64,000 nt of DNA from Mycobacterium triplex (GTDB lineage: Bacteria > Actinomycetota > Actinomycetes > Mycobacteriales > Mycobacteriaceae). This document shows, in pieces, positions 8,276 to 16,057 of this stretch. The notes beneath the pieces were generated by a model. That model had not been told where the DNA came from, did not search any database, and saw only the letters and a program-made list of their open reading frames with translations. The position numbers and the translations under genes are program-made. The stretch is taken from contig NZ_HG964446.1 of NCBI RefSeq assembly GCF_000689255.1, positions 5,259,784-5,323,783 of the forward strand. Direction: 5' to 3'. Each line of letters starts with the position of its first letter. Position 1 is the stretch's first letter.

Positions 8276-8802
8276 TCTTCGTGATCATGGGGATGGAGGT
8301 GCATCCCTTCGATCGATTGGCGCGCGCGGTCGACGAGCTGGCCCGGACGGGCGATCTCGGGGAGGACTTCTTCGTGCAGCTGGGAACGTGTAGCTACGAA
8401 CCGCGGCACGCCCGATTCGAACGCTTTCTGTCGTTCGGCGACGTCTGCGAGCAGGTCCAGCGTGCCTCGGTGACGATCACTCACGCCGGCGCGGGATCCA
8501 CGCTGTTGTGCATCGAGCAGGGCAAGTGCCCGGTGATGGTGCCCCGGCGCTCGTCCTACGGAGAGCACGTCGACGAGCACCAGCTGCCGTTCGCCGCGAA
8601 GCTGGAGGCGGACGGGTCGGCGATCGTGGTCCGAGAGATGACGGAACTATCCGCGGCCATCGCCGCGGCGCGATCTCGTTCGGCACCGGGCGGGGCGCTG
8701 GATCGGGCCCGCGAGCTGACCGAGTGGCTGCAGGCGTACTGGCAGGGGCTTTCCCGGGATCGCGGTGGCGGCCGTCGGTCGGCCGGTCCGCGTCACCGTT
8801 GA
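8272..8802 (+). CDS. Alg13/PssE-like glycosyltransferase catalytic subunit
   Basis: A 176-residue partner of the preceding gene, with the C-terminal GT-B fold (Glyco_tran_28_C) that binds the nucleotide sugar. THAGAGSTLLCIEQGKCPVMVPR followed by HVDEHQ is the donor-binding signature shared with Alg13 and MurG. The start is GTG at 8272, sharing GTGA with the upstream stop, and GGGAGG sits 6 nt before it. In PssD/PssE and Alg14/Alg13 systems the pair adds the second sugar to a polyprenyl-linked sugar. Donor and acceptor here are unknown. It ends 10 nt before the converging ksgA stop. Confidence 0.85.
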   Translation: MIFVIMGMEVHPFDRLARAVDELARTGDLGEDFFVQLGTCSYEPRHARFERFLSFGDVCEQVQRASVTITHAGAGSTLLCIEQGKCPVMVPRRSSYGEHVDEHQLPFAAKLEADGSAIVVREMTELSAAIAAARSRSAPGGALDRARELTEWLQAYWQGLSRDRGGGRRSAGPRHR

Positions 8803-8812
8803 GTACCTCCGG

Positions 8813-9733
8813 TCAGCTTCCGGAAGCCTGCGGTTGGGCCGGGTCGCCCGAGCGGCGCAGCAGCCGGACGAAGTCGTCGATTTTCAGCGTCTCGCCGCGG
8901 CGGGCGGGATCAATGCTGGCTGCCAGCAATCGATTTGCCGACTCGTTGCCCGAGCCGGCCCACTCGGCGAACGCGTTGCGCGACGTCTTGCGCCGCTGCG
9001 CGAAGGCGATATCGACCAGCTCGAAGACCTGCCGCCGGAACGCGTCGTCGGTGGGCCACGGCGCGGTGTCGTAGCGGTCGATCCGGACCAGCCCCGAATA
9101 GACGCGGGGCACCGGCCAGAACACGGTCGGCGAAACCATGCCGCAGCGCCGAACCCGGCCGAAAAAGCGCACCTTGACGCTGGGCACGCCGTACTCCTTG
9201 CCGCCCGGCTCGGCGGCCAGCCGCTCGGCCACCTCGGCTTGCACCATCACGGTAACGGTCGCAATGGACGGAAACTCGGCGAGCAGATGCAGCAACGCCG
9301 GGACCGCGACGTTGTAGGGCAGATTGGCGACCAAGGCTGTTGGCCCGGCGGCCAGCTCGTCTCGTCCGAGGTTCAGCACGTCGCGGTTGAGCACCGTCAG
9401 CCGCCCGACCTCGCTGTGGGAATGCTCGCCGACGGTCTGCGGCAGCCGCCCGGCGAGCACCGGGTCGATCTCGATGGCGGTGACCGTGGCGCCGCGGTCG
9501 AGCAACGCCAGCGTGAGCGAGCCGAGACCCGGGCCGATCTCCACGACGTGGTCGGCACGGCCGATTCCCGATGCCGAAACTATCCGCCGGACCGTGTTGG
9601 CGTCGTGAACGAAATTCTGGCCCAACGATTTTCGTGGCCGAAATTCAAGTTCTTTGGCCAGCCGCCTGATGTCGGTGCGTCCCAGCAGCCGGATCGTCAG
9701 CGCGCACCAGCTCTTCCGCTGCACACCGGCCAC
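8813..9733 (-). CDS. ksgA: 16S rRNA dimethyladenosine transferase
   Basis: A 306-residue KsgA/RsmA that dimethylates two adjacent adenosines near the 3' end of 16S rRNA. LGQNFVHDANTVRRIV is the family entry motif, VEIGPGLGSLT binds S-adenosylmethionine, and NLPYNVAVP is the catalytic N-L-P-Y/F motif. The GTG at 9733 lies inside the end of rpfB, giving a 37-nt overlap; homologues also begin just before LTIRLLGRT, and no internal start is in frame, so the overlap looks genuine. Confidence 0.95.
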   Translation of the reverse strand: MAGVQRKSWCALTIRLLGRTDIRRLAKELEFRPRKSLGQNFVHDANTVRRIVSASGIGRADHVVEIGPGLGSLTLALLDRGATVTAIEIDPVLAGRLPQTVGEHSHSEVGRLTVLNRDVLNLGRDELAAGPTALVANLPYNVAVPALLHLLAEFPSIATVTVMVQAEVAERLAAEPGGKEYGVPSVKVRFFGRVRRCGMVSPTVFWPVPRVYSGLVRIDRYDTAPWPTDDAFRRQVFELVDIAFAQRRKTSRNAFAEWAGSGNESANRLLAASIDPARRGETLKIDDFVRLLRRSGDPAQPQASGS

Positions 9734-10824
9734 GCGCCCCAGCCCTGGCGCTCCCTGGTGACCTCGGCGATCGCGATCTGCTCCTCGCGGGTGGCCAGGT
9801 CGGCGCGGGCGGCAAACCGCAGCCCGCCGTTGCGCTCCCAGGTGCCTTGGTCGAATTGGACGCCGCCGTAATACCCGTTGCCGGTGTTGATCGCCCAGTT
9901 TCCGCCGGCTTCGCAGCTCGCGATGGCGTCCCAGATGGATCCATCGGTCACCGGGCCCACATCGGTACCGGGCTTGGTGCCCACCCGCACCACCGCGTCG
10001 CGGGCCGGCGCAATCACGATGTTGGCGATCGGCAGTCGGCCGGTCTCCACACCGTTGACGGTGGCCACCGCGTAGGTCACGTCCTGCGTACCCGGGCTGC
10101 CCGGGTCCTCGACGACCTGGCGGCTCATGTTCATGTCGGGGTCTTCGACCCGGCGAGCGTTGGGCGGCAACGGGATTCGCTCGGTGACCTTCTCGATGCG
10201 GTTACGCGTCACCTGGATCTGCATGCCGTCGACGATCGGCGCGGTCGCGGGAGGCACCACCTGGTCGCTGTCTTGCAGCGGCACACCCGCGGCATTGAGC
10301 AGCCCCGCGACGTTGGGCGCCGGCAGGTGCACCATGCGGATATTGCCACCGTCGTTGATCTGGACGCTCTTGGCGCTGACGACCGGCAGCGCCATGCCGG
10401 CCAGCGGAACCCGGCTGCCGCGCGAGGCGGCGGCGGGGGCGGTGTCGGTCATCGCGAGCTGGGCCAGTGCCTCGTCGACGGTGGAGGCCGTCGTCCACAC
10501 CTGCTTGGTGTCGTGGCCGTCCAGTGAGATCTGCAGCGGCCGGCTGCGGCGCAACGTGATCTTGTCGGCATTGTGAATCTCGACATCGGCGGCGGGGTAC
10601 AGGTCGTCGCGCTGATCGACCACGTAGCCGTTCTCTTCGACGATGTCGATGACTTTCGACTTCATCGTCGTCACCCGCATCGCGATACCGTCGACGGTCA
10701 AGGTGACCGTCTTGGATACCGAGACCGCGAAACCGCCGGCAAAAGCGAGTACCAAAAGCAGCCCCGAAACGACGAGCCGCAACATCGGCGATGGGGTCTG
10801 ATGAAGCCTTCTCAATACAGTCAA
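9697..10824 (-). CDS. rpfB: Resuscitation-promoting factor B
   Basis: A 375-residue cell-wall hydrolase involved in resuscitation of dormant mycobacteria. An N-terminal hydrophobic segment (LRLVVSGLLLVLAFAGGFAV) exports it. Three DUF348 repeats follow, including VTTMKSKVIDIVEENGY and TASTVDEALAQL, then a G5 domain around residues 210-285 (VEDPGSPGTQDVTYAVATVNG). The C-terminal transglycosylase-like domain starts at SIWDAIASCEAGGNWAINTG, with the catalytic Glu in CEAGGNW. The TTG at 10824 is preferred because the LHQxxSP segment it adds resembles other mycobacterial RpfBs; an ATG at 10785 gives 362 residues, the M. tuberculosis length. Confidence 0.93.
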   Translation of the reverse strand: MTVLRRLHQTPSPMLRLVVSGLLLVLAFAGGFAVSVSKTVTLTVDGIAMRVTTMKSKVIDIVEENGYVVDQRDDLYPAADVEIHNADKITLRRSRPLQISLDGHDTKQVWTTASTVDEALAQLAMTDTAPAAASRGSRVPLAGMALPVVSAKSVQINDGGNIRMVHLPAPNVAGLLNAAGVPLQDSDQVVPPATAPIVDGMQIQVTRNRIEKVTERIPLPPNARRVEDPDMNMSRQVVEDPGSPGTQDVTYAVATVNGVETGRLPIANIVIAPARDAVVRVGTKPGTDVGPVTDGSIWDAIASCEAGGNWAINTGNGYYGGVQFDQGTWERNGGLRFAARADLATREEQIAIAEVTRERQGWGAWPVCSGRAGAR

Positions 10825-10967
10825 CGCGCGTCTACCCCGACCTCAGCAACCACTTAACGACCTACCCGGCAGCATTCGACAACAGTGCAACAAACCAACG
10901 ATTCGATCACAAGACGGTAACGAACCGGTCAACCTGGAGCAACTCCGGCACGGATGTGTTGTGGAAA

Positions 10968-11822
10968 TCACCCGCCCGATTCGACGAGTCCGTAGACCCG
11001 CCCGGCATTGCTCGTGGTGATTCGGGCCAGTTCTTCCGCCGGACGATCGAGCAGCTCTGCGATGGCACGGACAGTATAAGGAAGGCAATACGGCTCGTTG
11101 GGTGCGCCACGATAAGGATGTGGAGTCAAAAAGGGCGCGTCCGTTTCGACCAGTAGCTGGTCGGCCGGAACCAGCGGCACGGCTTCGCGCAGTGCGCGCG
11201 CATTCCGGAAGCTCACCGTCCCGGACAGGCTGATGAACCACCCGGCGTCGGCGCAGCGCCGGGCCATGGCGCTGTCCGACGAAAAGCAGTGGAAGATCAC
11301 GACGTCGGGCGCGCCCTCGGCGTCCAGCACGTCGAGCACCGCGGCGTCGGCGTCCCGGTTGTGAATCATCAACGGCTTGCCGCACCGCTTGGCCAGGTCG
11401 ATATGCCACGCAAAGGCCTCCCGCTGCACTTCGGGTGCCGCGCAGCCATCCAGCCGGCCGGGCCAGTACAGGTCCATGCCCGTCTCCCCCACCGCCACCA
11501 CCCGGGGATCGGCCACCAGCCGCTCGATTTCGGCGCGGGCCGCGTCGTCGAGTGCCTCCGCGCGCGTCGGGTGCAACGCCACCGCGGCGTACACGCGCCG
11601 GTCCCAGCCGGCCGCCCGGGTCACCCAGCGCGCCGAGTCCAGATCGTCGGCGATCGTGACGACCGCGCCCACTCCGACCGCCGCGGCGCGGTCGAGGATG
11701 GCCCGCACACCGGCGGCGTCGTGGGCGCCGCATGCGTCGAGGTGGGTGTGGGCATCGATCAGTGGCGCCAACGGCTCCGGGGCGGGCGGCGCTTCTCGTT
11801 TACCAGGTCGGCTGGAGCTCAC
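10968..11822 (-). CDS. tatD: TatD-family metal-dependent deoxyribonuclease
   Basis: A 284-residue TatD/YcfH-type hydrolase. The metal-binding DAHTHLD at the N terminus, GETGMDLYW, HNRDADAAVL, FHCFSSD and the late LLVETDAPFLTP are the complete set of amidohydrolase ligands. TatD enzymes act as 3'-5' exonucleases in DNA repair and turnover. The reading continues far upstream as an antisense artefact over metG. The GTG at 11822 is chosen because a TATTGT -10 box ends 6 nt before it; a GTG at 11828 would add two residues. It is divergent from metG across 24 bp, and rpfB follows after 143 bp. Confidence 0.92.
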   Translation of the reverse strand: MSSSRPGKREAPPAPEPLAPLIDAHTHLDACGAHDAAGVRAILDRAAAVGVGAVVTIADDLDSARWVTRAAGWDRRVYAAVALHPTRAEALDDAARAEIERLVADPRVVAVGETGMDLYWPGRLDGCAAPEVQREAFAWHIDLAKRCGKPLMIHNRDADAAVLDVLDAEGAPDVVIFHCFSSDSAMARRCADAGWFISLSGTVSFRNARALREAVPLVPADQLLVETDAPFLTPHPYRGAPNEPYCLPYTVRAIAELLDRPAEELARITTSNAGRVYGLVESGG

Positions 11823-11828
11823 GCGCAC

Positions 11829-11838
11829 ACAATAGGGT
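11829..11838. promoter_or_regulatory. Overlapping divergent -10 boxes for tatD and metG
   Basis: TATTGT on the minus strand (11834-11829) and TAGGGT on the plus strand (11833-11838) both fit TANNNT and share two base pairs. They lie 6 nt before the tatD GTG and 8 nt before the metG ATG, so both transcripts would be leaderless. The whole intergenic space is 24 bp, which forces any -35 contacts into the opposite coding region. Confidence 0.5.
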
Positions 11839-11846
11839 GAATCTCG

Positions 11847-13403
11847 ATGAGGCCCTATTACGTCACCACTGCGATCGCGTATCCAAACGGTGCGCCGCAC
11901 GTGGGTCACGCCTACGAATACATCGCGACCGACGCGATCGCCCGCTTCAAGCGGCTCGACGGTTTCGACGTGCGCTTCCTGACCGGGACCGACGAGCACG
12001 GCCAGAAGGTCGCCGAGACCGCGGCCGCCGCCGGGGTGCCCACCGCCGAACTGGCCCGGCGCAATTCCGATGTGTTCCAACGGATGCAGGAAGCGCTGAA
12101 CATCTCGTTCGACCGCTTCATCCGCACCACCGACGCCGACCACCACGAGGCGTCCAAGGAGATCTGGCGGCGCATGCAGGCGGCCGGCGACATCTATCTG
12201 GCGACCTATTCCGGGTGGTACTCGGTGCGCGACGAGCGGTACTTCTCCGACTCGGAGACCGAGGTGGTCGACGGCATCCGCATCGCCACCGAGACCGGCG
12301 CCCCGGTGACCTGGAGCGAGAAGGAGCAGACGTTCTTCTTCCGGCTCTCGGCGTACGCCGACCGGCTGCTGGCCCACTACGAAGCCAACCCCGATTTCAT
12401 CCGACCCGAGGTGCGGCGCAACGAGGTCGTCAGCTTCGTCTCCGGTGGGCTGACCGATTTCTCGATCTCGCGCACCACCTTCGACTGGGGCGTGCAGGTG
12501 CCCGAGCACCCCGACCACGTGATGTACGTCTGGGTCGACGCGCTGACGAACTACCTCACCGGCGCCGGATTCCCCGACACGGACTCGCAGTTGTTCCGCC
12601 GCTACTGGCCCGCCGATCTGCACATGATCGGCAAGGACATCATCAGGTTCCACGCGGTGTACTGGCCGGCATTTTTGATGTCGGCCGGAATCGAGCTGCC
12701 GCGAAGGGTTTTCGCGCACGGGTTCTTACACAACCGCGGCGAGAAGATGAGCAAGTCGGTGGGCAACACCATCGACCCGGTGGCGCTGGCCGGCGCGTTC
12801 GGCGTGGACCAGCTGCGCTATTTCCTGCTGCGCGAGGTGCCGTTCGGCCAGGACGGCAGCTACAGCGAAGAGGCCATCATCAACCGGATCAACACCGATC
12901 TGGCCAACGAGTTGGGCAACCTGGCCCAACGGTCGCTGTCGATGATCGCCAAAAACCTCGACGGGGTGATGCCCGAACCCGGCGAGTTCACCGCCGCCGA
13001 CGCCGAGCTGCTCACGACCGCCGACGCGTTGCTGGATCGGGTGCGCGCCAGCTTCGACGAGCAGGCGATGCACCTGGCGCTGGAAGCGATCTGGCTGATG
13101 CTGGGCGAGGCCAACAAGTACTTTTCGGCGCAGCAGCCGTGGGTGTTGCGCAAGAGCGAATCCGAGGCGGATCAGGTGCGCTTCCGCACCGTCCTCTACG
13201 TCACGTGCGAGGTGGTCCGCATCGCGGCACTACTGGTGCAGCCCGTCATGCCGGAGTCCGCCGCCAAGCTGCTGGACCTGCTCGGGCAGGCCGACGATCA
13301 GCGGACGTTTAGCGCGATCGGCGTCCGGCTGATCCCCGGCTCGACGCTGCCGGCACCCACCGGCGTTTTTCCGCGGTATCAGCCAACTTCCGACGACGAT
13401 TAA
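11847..13403 (+). CDS. metG: Methionyl-tRNA synthetase
   Basis: A 518-residue class I aminoacyl-tRNA synthetase charging tRNA-Met. The HIGH equivalent is HVGH in NGAPHVGHAYEY and the KMSKS loop is GEKMSKSVGN. YVWVDALTNY and the tryptophan-rich DWGVQVP segment belong to the methionine-binding core, and the C-terminal 180 residues form the helical anticodon-binding domain. Mycobacterial MetRS (metS, Rv1007c) has the same length. There is no Shine-Dalgarno, consistent with leaderless expression, and no room for a T-box or other leader in the 24-bp gap to tatD. Confidence 0.97.
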   Translation: MRPYYVTTAIAYPNGAPHVGHAYEYIATDAIARFKRLDGFDVRFLTGTDEHGQKVAETAAAAGVPTAELARRNSDVFQRMQEALNISFDRFIRTTDADHHEASKEIWRRMQAAGDIYLATYSGWYSVRDERYFSDSETEVVDGIRIATETGAPVTWSEKEQTFFFRLSAYADRLLAHYEANPDFIRPEVRRNEVVSFVSGGLTDFSISRTTFDWGVQVPEHPDHVMYVWVDALTNYLTGAGFPDTDSQLFRRYWPADLHMIGKDIIRFHAVYWPAFLMSAGIELPRRVFAHGFLHNRGEKMSKSVGNTIDPVALAGAFGVDQLRYFLLREVPFGQDGSYSEEAIINRINTDLANELGNLAQRSLSMIAKNLDGVMPEPGEFTAADAELLTTADALLDRVRASFDEQAMHLALEAIWLMLGEANKYFSAQQPWVLRKSESEADQVRFRTVLYVTCEVVRIAALLVQPVMPESAAKLLDLLGQADDQRTFSAIGVRLIPGSTLPAPTGVFPRYQPTSDDD

Positions 13404-13456
13404 ACGAATGCGAAAAGAAATGGCAGCAATCGCCGACCGGCCGCGCGTTAGGAAAT

Positions 13457-13903
13457 ATGTCCGACATGACCTCTGGCATAGACCATAATCGGCCTGTGGA
13501 GCGACGACAGAATCGGCACCAGCACAACGAATCGCCGATGACCACCCTGAAGCAGCTGCCTGCGCTGGTGGTGTTGGAACGGATTCCGGTCCCGGTGCTG
13601 GCGGTCGGCGACGACGGCGCGATCTTGTTCACCAACACCGCATTCGCGGAAATGGTGGGCTATGAGCCCGAAGAAGTTCTGGCGCTGCGCTTCGGGGAGG
13701 TATTCCACCAGGCCCCCGACTCGGAATCCTCTCTGTTGTCGGTCGTGCATGCCCTGGCGAACATGGTCGTCGAATTGGCACACAAGGACGGCTCCGTGGT
13801 GCGCGCGCTGATGAGCAAGTCGGTGGGGATGCGGGCCGACGACCGATTCGCCCTGGCGACATTCCAGGATTTGACCGAGCAGTTGTGGGACGAAGAGCGT
13901 TGA
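13457..13903 (+). CDS. Single PAS-domain protein
   Basis: A 148-residue soluble protein. Residues 45-140 form a PAS domain: PVLAVGDDGAILFTNTAFAEMVGYEPEEVLALRFGEVF is the classic PAS entry. No kinase, GGDEF or DNA-binding domain is attached, so it would have to act through a partner. The first 25 residues are polar and probably disordered. An internal ATG at 13538 (MTTLKQL) would give a 121-residue core that is nearly the bare PAS fold. It opens the non-backbone block after metG, next to two TetR genes on the other strand. Ligand and partner are unknown. Confidence 0.7.
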   Translation: MSDMTSGIDHNRPVERRQNRHQHNESPMTTLKQLPALVVLERIPVPVLAVGDDGAILFTNTAFAEMVGYEPEEVLALRFGEVFHQAPDSESSLLSVVHALANMVVELAHKDGSVVRALMSKSVGMRADDRFALATFQDLTEQLWDEER

Positions 13904-14045
13904 CGGCCGGGTCACCATTCGCTGACCGCACCGCGACTCGCAGACCATGGGTCTGAAACAAGGCCTGATCGATACCAACGGTATGTTCTGCCTTCCGGCG
14001 GGCGCTGGAAATTTACCTCGATGACCTGGCAAAAAAATTCTGCGG

Positions 14046-14747
14046 CTAACTTATTTCCGGCTGTACCACTGGCGTGGCGTCGAGCCGGGCATGGCGCATC
14101 GCTTCGCGACTGAGGAACTGCCTGAAGTACCCCTGCGACGTTTCCGAGACCATCCCGGGGAGAAGGAGTCCCCATATCTCAGTCAGGCGCTTGATGTCGT
14201 CCCCGTCGGCGGCTCGCTTTTTGTGAGGCCCAGATGTCGCGTTCGACAGCAAGCGCATGCCGAAGATGGCTCCGACGATCGACTCGCCGATCACGGTGGG
14301 ATCGGCGTCGCTCCGCAAGTCTCCTTCGGCGATTGCCCGCTGCGCCTCGGCGGCCATCAGCGCGACCAGGCCCGTGCAGAAACGCCCGGCAGCCGGATTG
14401 AACCCGCTCAGCGCAGCGATCAAATGCTCAGCCGCGCTGGCGATTTCGTCGGAGCTCAGCACTTTGACGATCGTGAAGGTGCCGTGCAGCAAGTTCTCCA
14501 GCCCTGGCGATGACGACCCGCACACGTCTTGGAACGCGCTGAGCAGTTTGTCGGAGCCTTCCTCAATGATGGCTAACGCCAACGCTTCTTTCGAATCGAA
14601 GTGATGATAGAGGGCGCCCTTGGTCATGCCGGTCCGCTCGATGATCACACTCCATCCGGCGGCCGCGTACCCGACCTCGCCGAACACGTCGATCGCGGCG
14701 GCGAGGATCTTTCGCCGGGTCGCTTCAGACCGAACCTGGCGCGCCAT
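14046..14747 (-). CDS. TetR-family transcriptional regulator
   Basis: A 233-residue TetR/AcrR repressor. The N-terminal helix-turn-helix is RRKILAAAIDVFGEVGYAAAGWSVIIERTGMTKGALYHHFDSKEAL. The pattern resembles the ScbR/gamma-butyrolactone-receptor branch, but this is judged by eye. The ligand-binding half is not informative. It and the TetR gene 118 nt upstream share similar size, orientation and C-terminal YF(G/R)QFL(S/K)R ending, so they may be an old duplication. A GGTATGTT word occurs beyond its 3' end (13980-13987) and again upstream of the other TetR gene. Target genes are unknown; the PPE/polysaccharide block is nearby. Confidence 0.88.
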   Translation of the reverse strand: MARQVRSEATRRKILAAAIDVFGEVGYAAAGWSVIIERTGMTKGALYHHFDSKEALALAIIEEGSDKLLSAFQDVCGSSSPGLENLLHGTFTIVKVLSSDEIASAAEHLIAALSGFNPAAGRFCTGLVALMAAEAQRAIAEGDLRSDADPTVIGESIVGAIFGMRLLSNATSGPHKKRAADGDDIKRLTEIWGLLLPGMVSETSQGYFRQFLSREAMRHARLDATPVVQPEIS

Positions 14748-14865
14748 CGCCGCTATGCCTCCGGACTCTCGTGGGTGCGCAGATTCTGCTGATCTCGTCT
14801 CACATTGCCTCGCAAGCAGATTAACAGGCGGTCCGGCCGTTCCGATGGGCCAGCCCGCCGTGTTC

Positions 14866-15546
14866 TTATTGCGGCGACTCCACGTCAGTCGACGTCGAAT
14901 TGATCGCGAGCGCCGCGCGCCGCTTGAGGAATTGCCCGAAATACTCGAATCGGTCCGGTTGTAGAACGCCCGTCAAAATGAAGGTCCAACACTTCTGCAC
15001 ATCGAGCAAGAACCGTTCCGGTTGATCCAGCGTGCTCGTTTGTCGCAGTCCCATGTGCATGGACACCAACAACCGTCCCACGTCATGGGGATCGCACCGA
15101 TTATCGATGTCACCTTCGGCAATGGCTTGCTCGACGACGCCGGCCAGGGCGTCGACCCAGTTGCCCATCAACTTCTCTTGCAGCCCTTGCGTCCGGCCCA
15201 CCGATTCGATGAGGTTGAGCCCCGCGCGCACGGCATCGGTCTTGATGTCCCCGACGGCTATCAGATACGAGAAGTCGATGAGGGTCTCGAGGCCCGAAAG
15301 TCCGCGCTTCATCAGGTTTTGCACAGCGCTGGCGCCGGTGGCGGTCTGCTTTTCGATGATCGCGACCGCGAGCGCGTGCTTCGACTTGAAATGAAAGTAC
15401 ATCGCCCCCTTGGTGAGTTCCGCCTCGGCGAGGATGTCGTCGAGGCCGACGTCGTGGTAGGGCCGTCGCGCGAACTGATGCGAGGCCGCTCGCAAGATTT
15501 GTCGCCGCGTCGCATCCGCGCGGCCATCGTGGGATTGCACAGTCAT
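14866..15546 (-). CDS. TetR-family transcriptional regulator
   Basis: A 226-residue TetR repressor starting at the ATG MTVQSHDG; the reading is open for another 49 codons upstream but without TetR homology. The DNA-binding helix-turn-helix is RRQILRAASHQFARRPYHDVGLDDILAEAELTKGAMYFHFKSKHAL. The C-terminal half has the SVGRTQGLQEKLMGNWV and FLLDVQKCWTFILTGV segments seen in ScbR-like regulators. It is transcribed away from the PE-like/PPE pair across a 334-bp AT-richer gap, which makes self-regulation and control of that operon plausible but unproven. Confidence 0.88.
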   Translation of the reverse strand: MTVQSHDGRADATRRQILRAASHQFARRPYHDVGLDDILAEAELTKGAMYFHFKSKHALAVAIIEKQTATGASAVQNLMKRGLSGLETLIDFSYLIAVGDIKTDAVRAGLNLIESVGRTQGLQEKLMGNWVDALAGVVEQAIAEGDIDNRCDPHDVGRLLVSMHMGLRQTSTLDQPERFLLDVQKCWTFILTGVLQPDRFEYFGQFLKRRAALAINSTSTDVESPQ

Positions 15547-15880
15547 CGGTTCGAAGAACTCACCTTTGCGATGCCGTGCATCGCTCACGACCGTCGGCGA
15601 GGCCGCTGTCCGGGGTGGCGTGGATCCCCCCCGAGATATTGATGCCGTCAAGCAGGGCACGCACCTCGCTTCTCCCCGATCCAGAGCAAACACTCGCCGT
15701 GTGTCTCAAGCGACATTTGACCACTACTGACGTTAGCAGCCGCCGGGGACCCCATCCGTGAGTCCGCGAGCCAGGGCCTCAGATACCTGTAGTGCAGATC
15801 ATACAAGTTATGTGAACTAAAGGTATGTTTTGTGGGCTATTATAGGGGAGTCAGTTTGATACGTCCGTCAAGGGGAATCA
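15547..15880. promoter_or_regulatory. 334-bp divergent control region between TetR and PE-like/PPE genes
   Basis: No gene is seen here. The right half is AT-richer than its surroundings. ATACCT (15783-15788) and AGGTAT (15821-15826) are inverted half-sites 32 nt apart, and the second is part of AGGTATGTTTTG. TATTAT at 15838-15843 is a good -10 candidate for the PE-like gene, giving a leader of about 30 nt that ends with an AAGGGGA ribosome binding site. The left half towards the TetR gene shows nothing clear. Confidence 0.4.
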
Positions 15881-16057
15881 ATGTCGCTGGTCACCACACA
15901 ACCCGGTGCGCGGACCACACTGGCCAGCACATTTGCGGGTGACGACGCGGCGATCAGCGGCGGATGCTGCGCCGCGCCAGCTTCGCTCGACGTCATCATT
16001 TCCTCCACACGCGCCGCCAACGCGGCCGCTGCCAACCGACGCGCGGGTTCGACGTGA
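15881..16057 (+). CDS. Shrunken PE-like small protein
   Basis: A 58-residue ORF behind a good AAGGGGA site. It begins MSLVTTQP, the standard start of mycobacterial PE domains, and ends TRAANAAAANRRAG, close to the AANAAAA tail that closes them. The 30 or so residues between do not look like the two-helix hairpin of a normal 90-100-residue PE, and the YxxxD/E secretion motif that precedes the tail is replaced by SSTR. Its TGA overlaps the PPE GTG as GTGA, exactly where the PE partner of a PE-PPE pair belongs. It may be an internally deleted PE or an unrelated leader ORF. Confidence 0.5.
   Translation: MSLVTTQPGARTTLASTFAGDDAAISGGCCAAPASLDVIISSTRAANAAAANRRAGST

Noticed and set aside
11823..11846. 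T-box or S-box riboswitch upstream of metG
   Set aside because: Only 24 bp separate metG from tatD, and the transcript seems to start at the ATG.
10968..12719. TatD as a 583-residue fusion
   Set aside because: The extra 300 N-terminal residues are antisense to metG and carry no fold; the leaderless -10 and homology place the start at 11822.
11732..13312. 526-codon plus-strand frame overlapping metG in another phase
   Set aside because: Arg/Gly/Ala/His-rich translation without domains; metG in the other phase has all synthetase motifs.
13457..13903. PAS protein as the N-terminal piece of a broken histidine kinase or GGDEF protein
   Set aside because: The frame ends cleanly after the PAS fold and the following 140 bp encode no kinase or GGDEF remnant in any phase.
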